DNA from: an uncultured Oscillospiraceae bacterium
GTDB lineage: Bacteria; Bacillota; Clostridia; Oscillospirales; Oscillospiraceae
Direction: 5' to 3'
DNA: 10,511 nucleotides
Assembly: GCA_910587205.1 (NCBI GenBank)
Contig: CAJULZ010000097.1
Span: 1-10,511 of the forward strand
Part shown: one piece after another, positions 5,862 to 10,511 of the stretch
How the letters are laid out: each line of letters opens with the position of its first letter
How positions within the stretch are numbered: the first letter of the stretch is position 1
The notes under the pieces: generated by a model
What the model saw: only the letters and a program-made list of their open reading frames with translations
Databases searched by the model: none
Told to the model about the DNA's origin: nothing
Made by a program: the position numbers and the translations under genes

Positions 5862-7274
5862 TTGAAACGAACCACACCCGTTATCCCCGCTGAAGACATC
5901 CAGCGGCAGAAGGAATACTGCGCCGAACTGCGCGGGCGCAACGCCCAGCGCCCCGTCCCGCCCCGGGCCTATGTGGACACCTATGGCTGCCAGCAGAACG
6001 AGGCCGACTCCGAGCTGCTCCGGGGGATGCTGGCCGACATGGGCTGCGCCATCGTGGACGACGATCAGGGCGCGGACATCATTGTCATCAACACCTGCGC
6101 CATCCGGGAGCACGCGGAGCAGCGGGTGTTCGGCAACGTGGGCGCGTTGGTCCACGGCAAGCGGAAAAACCCAGACCAGATTATCTGCCTGTGCGGCTGT
6201 ATGGCCCAGGAGCCCCACGTAGCCCAGCGCATCCGCCAGTCTTACCGCCATGTGGACCTGGTGTTCGGCCCCCAGCAGCTGTGGCGCTTCCCGGAATTCC
6301 TGCGCCGGGTGTACCTGCGCCGTGGGCGGGTGTTTGAGACCGATCAGGACGACGGGGCCATTGCCGAGGGCCTGCCGGTGCGCCGCTCGGGAAAGCTGAA
6401 GGCGTGGGTGTCTATCATGTACGGCTGCAACAATTTCTGCTCCTACTGCATCGTGCCCTATACACGGGGGCGGGAGCGCAGCCGGGAGCCGGGAAATATC
6501 CTGCAGGAAATCAAAGCCTTGGCGGACCGGGGCTACAAGGACATCACCCTGCTGGGCCAGAATGTCAACTCCTACGGCAAGGATTTGGAGGGCGGCTGGG
6601 AGTTCCCCCGGCTGCTGGAGGCGGCCGCCGCCATCCCGGGGGACTTCCTCCTGCGCTTTATGACCTCCCACCCCAAGGACGCCACGGAAAAGCTGTTCGA
6701 CGTGATGGCCCGGTGCGAAAAGGTGGCCCCGGTGATCCACCTGCCCTTCCAGTCCGGGAACACCCGGGTGCTGACGGCTATGAACCGCCGGTACACCCGG
6801 GAGCAGTATCTGGATAAGATCCGCGCCCTGCGGGCGCGCGTTCCCAACGTGGTGCTCACCAGTGATGTGATCGTGGGCTTCCCGGGGGAAACTGACGCGG
6901 AATTTGAGGACACCCTTTCCCTTATCGAGGCGGTGCGCTTCGACGCGCTGTTTACCTTTATCTACTCCCCCCGGAAGGGCACCCCTGCCGCGGAGCTGGA
7001 CGACCCCATGCCCAAGGAGGAGAAGTCCGCCAACTTTGACCGGCTGGTGGAGGCACAGAACCGCATTTCCCTGGAAAAGCACCAGGCGTACATCGGCACG
7101 GTGCAGCGCTGCCTCATCGACGGGGCGGGGGAGGACCCCCGGAACAACCTCACCGCCCGCACCGCGGGCAACCGCCTGGTGCATCTCAGCGGCGACCCCG
7201 CCCTCATCGGGCGGTACGCCGACATCCGCATCACCGCCTGCTCCACCTGGGCCCTGTTCGGGGAGCTGGTTTGA
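5862..7274 (+). CDS. miaB: tRNA-2-methylthio-N6-dimethylallyladenosine synthase MiaB
   Basis: A 470-residue radical-SAM methylthiotransferase that adds a methylthio group to C2 of i6A at position 37 of tRNAs reading UNN codons. The N-terminal domain opens with YVDTYGCQQNEADSE (C43). With C79 (NTCAIRE) and C113 (CGCMAQ) this supplies the three cysteines for the auxiliary [4Fe-4S] cluster. The radical-SAM motif YGCNNFCSYC gives C189, C193 and C196, followed by IVPYTRGRERSR, a signature of this enzyme group. A C-terminal TRAM domain for tRNA binding spans the last ~65 residues. The start is TTG 5862, with GGAGG at 5848-5852, 9 nt upstream; in-frame codons further upstream lack such a site and would add residues unlike the family. 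The TTG start may limit expression. It is divergent from the small CxxC gene and followed by a palindromic repeat. The sister enzymes MtaB and RimO are less likely given the DTYGCQQNEADSE opening. Confidence 0.95.
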   Translation: MKRTTPVIPAEDIQRQKEYCAELRGRNAQRPVPPRAYVDTYGCQQNEADSELLRGMLADMGCAIVDDDQGADIIVINTCAIREHAEQRVFGNVGALVHGKRKNPDQIICLCGCMAQEPHVAQRIRQSYRHVDLVFGPQQLWRFPEFLRRVYLRRGRVFETDQDDGAIAEGLPVRRSGKLKAWVSIMYGCNNFCSYCIVPYTRGRERSREPGNILQEIKALADRGYKDITLLGQNVNSYGKDLEGGWEFPRLLEAAAAIPGDFLLRFMTSHPKDATEKLFDVMARCEKVAPVIHLPFQSGNTRVLTAMNRRYTREQYLDKIRALRARVPNVVLTSDVIVGFPGETDAEFEDTLSLIEAVRFDALFTFIYSPRKGTPAAELDDPMPKEEKSANFDRLVEAQNRISLEKHQAYIGTVQRCLIDGAGEDPRNNLTARTAGNRLVHLSGDPALIGRYADIRITACSTWALFGELV

Positions 7275-7292
7275 TCTGCTTTTGCAGGCCGT

Positions 7293-7367
7293 TGTAGGGG
7301 CAGACATTGTCCGCCCGCGAAAACAGGCCGCATCAAAGGAAGCGGGCGCACACTGTGCGCCCCTACA
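7293..7367. repeat. 75-bp imperfect palindromic repeat, MITE/REP-like
   Basis: The outer 26 bp (7293-7318) match the complement of the last 26 bp (7342-7367) at 22 positions. Both ends are TGTAGGGGC/GCCCCTACA, and the inner flanks are GCCCGC/GCGGGC. Each arm also folds on itself: the right arm holds GGGCGCAC-3 nt-GTGCGCCC without mismatch, and the left arm has the same hairpin with one mismatch. A 23-bp centre has no clear structure. It lies between the miaB stop and the mreD-like gene's ribosome binding site and codes for nothing visible. Such nested palindromes are typical of dispersed non-coding repeats moved by transposases in trans. No target-site duplication was established and no T run follows, so it is a poor terminator. 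Confidence 0.65.
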
Positions 7368-7410
7368 GGCGTCCCCGGTGCCTGATACCGTTCAAAGGAG
7401 AACCCAACCC

Positions 7411-7920
7411 ATGCCCATGACCCGACGGGATAAAATCTTAAAATGGACTGCCTATCTCGCCGCCCTGGTGCTGGCGGCAGCGGTCAACTACTATGTGCTG
7501 GGCCCGCTGCCCATCGCCCTGCCCCTCGTGCTGCCCGTGCTGGCGGTGGCGGGGGGCGTGCTGGAGGGTGCGCCCTTCGGCGCCATATACGGCGCAGCCG
7601 CCGGGCTGGTCATGTCCGGCCTGGGACACCTGGGCTTCGGCTGTCTGGCCGCCCTGGCTGCCGTCGGCTGGGCGTCAGGGCTGGCCGCCCAGTACGCCCT
7701 CCGGCGGGACGTGTGGGGCCATCTTATCTGCTCTGTCATCACCCTGCTGGGGTGGGAGCTGTGGGCGGTGGCCGCCCGCCTGCTGGCCGGGACGGCCCCG
7801 CTCCCGGCGCTGCTGCGGGTGGCCGTGCCCGAGCTGCTCTGGTCCCTGGCCTTTGTGCTGCCGGTATACTGGCTGGGCCGGTTCTGCTGCGTGAACTACG
7901 GGAGGATCTACCATGAATAA
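7411..7920 (+). CDS. mreD: Rod shape-determining membrane protein, MreD-like
   Basis: A 169-residue, almost wholly hydrophobic protein with about six predicted membrane segments (roughly residues 12-30, 34-50, 56-73, 75-97, 103-123, 133-155), the size and topology of MreD. MreD is a membrane subunit of the elongasome, the machine that builds the lateral wall. The segment with EGAPFGAIYGAAAGLVMSG resembles the small-residue-rich core of MreD, but MreD sequences diverge strongly, so much of the call rests on position. The gene overlaps the PBP2 gene by 8 bp, the order seen in many mre operons. AAAGGAG at 7394-7400 supports ATG 7411. Unusually, mreB and mreC are not directly upstream: miaB and a palindromic repeat are. 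No clear promoter was found in the 136-bp gap. The alternative is an unrelated small membrane protein coupled to PBP2. Confidence 0.65.
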   Translation: MPMTRRDKILKWTAYLAALVLAAAVNYYVLGPLPIALPLVLPVLAVAGGVLEGAPFGAIYGAAAGLVMSGLGHLGFGCLAALAAVGWASGLAAQYALRRDVWGHLICSVITLLGWELWAVAARLLAGTAPLPALLRVAVPELLWSLAFVLPVYWLGRFCCVNYGRIYHE

Positions 7921-10030
7921 TCCTTTTGACCACACCCATATCCAGGAGGAAAAGGCGGAACGGGAGGCCCGCCGCCTCAAACTGCGCACCAACCTGCTCA
8001 TCGCCCTCTTCTGCGGAATGCTGTGCCTGTTTTTCGCCGTGCTTTACCAGGCCCAGATCGTGAACGGGGCCAGCTATCTCTCCAACTCCGACGTGCGCGA
8101 CATTCAAAGCGAGCAGGTGGACAGCGTCCGGGGGGAGATCTTGGACACCTATGGCCGCGTGCTGGTTACAAACGAGGTGAATTACAACGTGGAGCTGGAC
8201 ACCACCTCCATGGGGGAGGAGCGCAACGCCATCCTGGAGCGCCTGCTGGACATCTGCCGGGAGCAGGGGGTGGCATGGTCGGACACCCTGCCCATCACCC
8301 GGGATGCCCCCTGGACGTTCACCACCGGCACTCCCTACATCTACCGGGCGGAAAATGCCGACGGGGAACTGGAAGACCGGCCCACCCTGCTGGGGCAGCT
8401 GGCCGCCGAATACAAGTGGAGGGAGGCGGACAGGGCGGAACCCACCGCCACCCAGCTCCTGACCGCTATGTGCGAAACTTTCGGCCTGACGGAGCAGGGG
8501 GAGGTGCCCGACCAGCGGGATCGGGAGCTGGCCGGGGTGCTGTATGAATTGTACCTGCGCAATACCGGTCTGAACAACAACACCTATGTCTTTGCCCGGG
8601 GGGTGGACATTACGTTTATTTCCCGGGTGAAGGAAAACGCCCTGGCAGGCGTGCACATTGAGACCGCCACCTCCCGGAAGTACGGCACCAGCTATGCCGC
8701 CCATGTGCTGGGCTACACCGGGGCCATCAACCCAGGCGCCGAGTGGGAGCGCTATAAAGAACTCAACTACCCCATGGACGCCACCGTGGGGAAGGAAGGG
8801 GTGGAGCTGGCCTTTGAGAAGCGCCTCCACGGCGTGAGCGGCACCCGGCGGATTGAGAAGGACGGCGATGGGAACGTGGTCAGCCAGGAGTGGCGCAGAG
8901 AGCCGGAACCGGGGGAAAACGTGGTGCTCACCCTGGACATAGCTCTCCAGGCCACCACCGAGGACCTGCTTGCCCAGTACGCCGCCCGGCAGGAGGAGCA
9001 GAAGGGCATGGCGGCGGCGGTGGTGGACATGAGCGGGGGGGTGTTGGCCCTGGCGTCCTACCCCACCTACGACCTGTCCACCTTCCGGGAAAACTATTCC
9101 GAGCTTTCCGAAGACCTGGAGCACCGGCCCCTGCTTAACCGGGCCACCCAGGGCGTCTACGCCCCCGGCTCCACCTTCAAAATGCTCACCGCCGTGGCTG
9201 CGCTGTCCGAGGAGGTCATCACCACCCGGGACCGCATCGAGTGCACCGGGCGGTACCGCTTCTACCCCAACCCCGCCGACCAGCCCTACTGCTGGAATAC
9301 CTATGGCCACGGCAATGAGAACGTGACGGACGCCATCAAGGATTCCTGCAACGTGTTCTTCTACGACGTGGGCCGCCGCACCACCATCGCCAAGCTGCGG
9401 GAATACGCCCAACAATTCGGCCTGGGGCAGTACACCGGCATCGAGCTGATTGAGGACAAGGGCCGGGTAGCCGGACCGGAGACCTCCGAGGCCCTGGGCG
9501 GGGTATGGTTCGAAGGCAACACCATGTATGCCGCCATCGGCCAGGAAAACAACGCCTTCACCCCCCTCCAGCTGGCCAACTACGTGGCTACCCTGGCCAA
9601 CGGCGGCAGCCACTATGACTGCCACCTGCTCAAGGAGTTCAAGTCCAGCGATTACAGCCGGGTCACTGAGACCTATGACAAGGCCCCGCGAAACACCATC
9701 GACATCGACCCCAACCATCTGGCGGCCATCAGGCAAGGCATGTACGACCTGTCCAAGACCTACACCATGGCCAAGTGGTTCGACCCCCTCCCGGTGGAGG
9801 TGGGCTGTAAGACGGGCACCGCCGAGACCTCGTCCAAGGCGGCCACCACCAACGCCATTTTCGTGTGCTTCGCCCCCTATGACGACCCCCAGGTGGCCCT
9901 GTGCCTGGTGTCGGAGGGCGGCGAGGCGGGCGGTACCCTGGCGGAGCTGGCCGCGGGCATCCTGGCCCAGTATTTTTCCACCGACAGCTCCCTGTTCGCT
10001 GTCTCGGGGGAGAACACCCTCCTGCGGTGA
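7913..10030 (+). CDS. mrdA: Penicillin-binding protein 2, peptidoglycan D,D-transpeptidase MrdA
   Basis: A 705-residue class B penicillin-binding protein that cross-links peptide stems of lateral-wall peptidoglycan with the RodA/MreCD elongasome, and is a target of beta-lactams. A charged cytoplasmic tail (1-26) precedes one membrane anchor (~28-45). The pedestal/dimerisation domain follows, including SVRGEILDTYGRVL near its start. The transpeptidase domain has the full active-site set: STFK with S420 and K423, S478-C-N480, and KTG at 633-635. All catalytic residues are intact, so it should be active. GGAGGA at 7901-7906 lies 6 nt before ATG 7913. The start sits inside the mreD-like gene, giving an 8-bp overlap and probable translational coupling. 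The length is above that of E. coli PBP2 (633) and similar to other Gram-positive PBP2-type proteins. A SpoVD/PBP2B division or sporulation homologue is less likely given the mreD-like neighbour. Confidence 0.92.
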   Translation: MNNPFDHTHIQEEKAEREARRLKLRTNLLIALFCGMLCLFFAVLYQAQIVNGASYLSNSDVRDIQSEQVDSVRGEILDTYGRVLVTNEVNYNVELDTTSMGEERNAILERLLDICREQGVAWSDTLPITRDAPWTFTTGTPYIYRAENADGELEDRPTLLGQLAAEYKWREADRAEPTATQLLTAMCETFGLTEQGEVPDQRDRELAGVLYELYLRNTGLNNNTYVFARGVDITFISRVKENALAGVHIETATSRKYGTSYAAHVLGYTGAINPGAEWERYKELNYPMDATVGKEGVELAFEKRLHGVSGTRRIEKDGDGNVVSQEWRREPEPGENVVLTLDIALQATTEDLLAQYAARQEEQKGMAAAVVDMSGGVLALASYPTYDLSTFRENYSELSEDLEHRPLLNRATQGVYAPGSTFKMLTAVAALSEEVITTRDRIECTGRYRFYPNPADQPYCWNTYGHGNENVTDAIKDSCNVFFYDVGRRTTIAKLREYAQQFGLGQYTGIELIEDKGRVAGPETSEALGGVWFEGNTMYAAIGQENNAFTPLQLANYVATLANGGSHYDCHLLKEFKSSDYSRVTETYDKAPRNTIDIDPNHLAAIRQGMYDLSKTYTMAKWFDPLPVEVGCKTGTAETSSKAATTNAIFVCFAPYDDPQVALCLVSEGGEAGGTLAELAAGILAQYFSTDSSLFAVSGENTLLR

Positions 10031-10050
10031 TCGGGCCTTATATAAAAAGC

Positions 10051-10080
10051 AAGCACCCCGGCCCTGCGGCCGGGGTGCTT
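10051..10080. terminator. Bidirectional terminator between mrdA and gap
   Basis: A perfect 13-bp stem (10051-10063 with 10068-10080) and a CTGC loop lie between the converging stop codons. On the minus strand the hairpin is followed by GCTTTTT, a good intrinsic terminator for gap. On the plus strand the T-rich stretch after the stem is interrupted (CTTAACCATTTTA), so termination of mrdA is plausible but weaker. Confidence 0.88.
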
Positions 10081-10104
10081 AACCATTTTAAGACCAGATC
10101 AGGA

Positions 10105-10511
10105 TTACTTGTGGTCCACGCTGTACATGTGCTTGATGAGCTCCAGCACCTTGTTGGAGTAGCCCATCTCGTTGTCGTACCAGCTGACAACCTTCACGAA
10201 GGTGTCGGTCAAGGCGATGCCGGCCTTGGCGTCGAAGATGGAGGTGCGGGCGTCGCCCAGGAAGTCGCTGGACACCACGTCCTCATCGGTGTAGCCCAGC
10301 ACGCCCTTCAGCTCGCCCTCGGACGCGGCCTTCATGGCCTTGCAGATGTCCTCATACTTGGCGGGCTTCTCCAGGTTGACGGTCAGGTCCACCACGGACA
10401 CGTCCAGGGTAGGCACGCGCATGGACATGCCGGTCAGCTTGCCGTTCAGGGCGGGAATGACCTTGCCCACGGCCTTGGCGGCGCCGGTGGAGGAGGGGAT
10501 GATGTTGCCGG
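10105..10511 (-). CDS. gap: Glyceraldehyde-3-phosphate dehydrogenase, C-terminal part (cut by window end)
   Basis: The last ~135 codons of a type I GAPDH, which oxidises glyceraldehyde-3-phosphate to 1,3-bisphosphoglycerate with NAD(P) in glycolysis, in the cytosol. The translation enters from the window edge as NIIPSSTGAAKAVGKVIPAL, a conserved stretch of the catalytic domain. It continues through GMSMRVPTLDVSVVDLTV and the signature SWYDNEMGYSNKVLELI before ending at TAA (10107-10105). The catalytic cysteine and the NAD-binding domain lie beyond the right edge and cannot be checked. The apparent methionine start at 10470 is only an internal valine codon (GTG); the frame is open to the edge. 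It converges on mrdA across the shared terminator. Codon use looks highly biased (mostly GCC, AAG, GTG, CTG-type codons), as expected of a highly expressed gene. The cofactor preference of this paralogue is not decidable. Confidence 0.96.
   Translation of the reverse strand, partial: GNIIPSSTGAAKAVGKVIPALNGKLTGMSMRVPTLDVSVVDLTVNLEKPAKYEDICKAMKAASEGELKGVLGYTDEDVVSSDFLGDARTSIFDAKAGIALTDTFVKVVSWYDNEMGYSNKVLELIKHMYSVDHK

Noticed and set aside
5846..5893. A 15-codon frame beginning ATG 5846 and overlapping the miaB start, as a leader peptide
   Set aside because: It has no ribosome binding site of its own, no regulatory codon run, and the ATG is part of the sequence serving as miaB's Shine-Dalgarno.
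7293..7367. Reading the 75-bp palindrome as a miaB terminator or structured RNA gene
   Set aside because: No T run follows either the outer or inner hairpins. The symmetry of the ends fits a dispersed repeat better, and no known RNA family was recognised.
7739..9736. A 665-codon open frame on the minus strand opposite PBP2, and similar long minus-strand frames opposite the other genes
   Set aside because: They mirror strongly coded plus-strand genes with intact motifs, have low-complexity Gly/Val/His/Pro-rich translations and no ribosome binding sites. This is normal for GC-rich DNA.

Overview
The window reads as chromosomal DNA of a GC-rich member of the Clostridia. An Oscillospiraceae-type gut anaerobe is my best guess, from codon use, strong AGGAGG-type ribosome binding sites, compact operons and the gene families present; the genus cannot be fixed from the sequence alone. 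All genes look like resident genes. I see no transposase, integrase, phage gene, CRISPR array, tRNA or rRNA.

Layout from left to right: (1) a PPP-like metallophosphoesterase with a C-terminal SH3-like extension (64-1269), closed by a hairpin. (2) A membrane-anchored coiled-coil polysaccharide deacetylase (1464-2543). Its clear sigma-A-type promoter is preceded by three helically phased hexamers that match the WalR/PhoP-type direct repeat, and a strong intrinsic terminator follows. (3) A three-gene unit with its own extended -10 promoter: a COG2509-type FAD-dependent dehydrogenase (2683-4089), an overlapping iron-sulfur flavoprotein (4086-4646), and a protein with a ParB/Srx-like DGHTR motif (4662-5300). 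(4) A 179-bp convergent gap that holds a cluster of DnaA-box-like nonamers. (5) A small minus-strand CxxC protein (5480-5791), divergent from miaB. (6) miaB (5862-7274), a tRNA methylthiotransferase read from a TTG start. (7) A 75-bp imperfect palindrome resembling a dispersed repeat (7293-7367). (8) A cell-elongation pair, mreD-like (7411-7920) and mrdA/PBP2 (7913-10030), overlapping by 8 bp. (9) A 13-bp-stem terminator shared with the convergent, incomplete gap gene (minus strand, 10105 to the window end).

Two themes stand out. One is cell-envelope work: peptidoglycan or glycan deacetylation under a probable WalR-like control site, and elongasome genes mreD and PBP2. The other is redox chemistry: two adjacent flavoproteins, each with a cysteine pattern suited to an iron-sulfur cluster, are translationally coupled and followed by an uncharacterised ParB/Srx-like protein. 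The redox operon, the WalR-like site, the DnaA-box-like cluster and the palindromic repeat are the best leads. Nothing here proves a new defence or mobile system.
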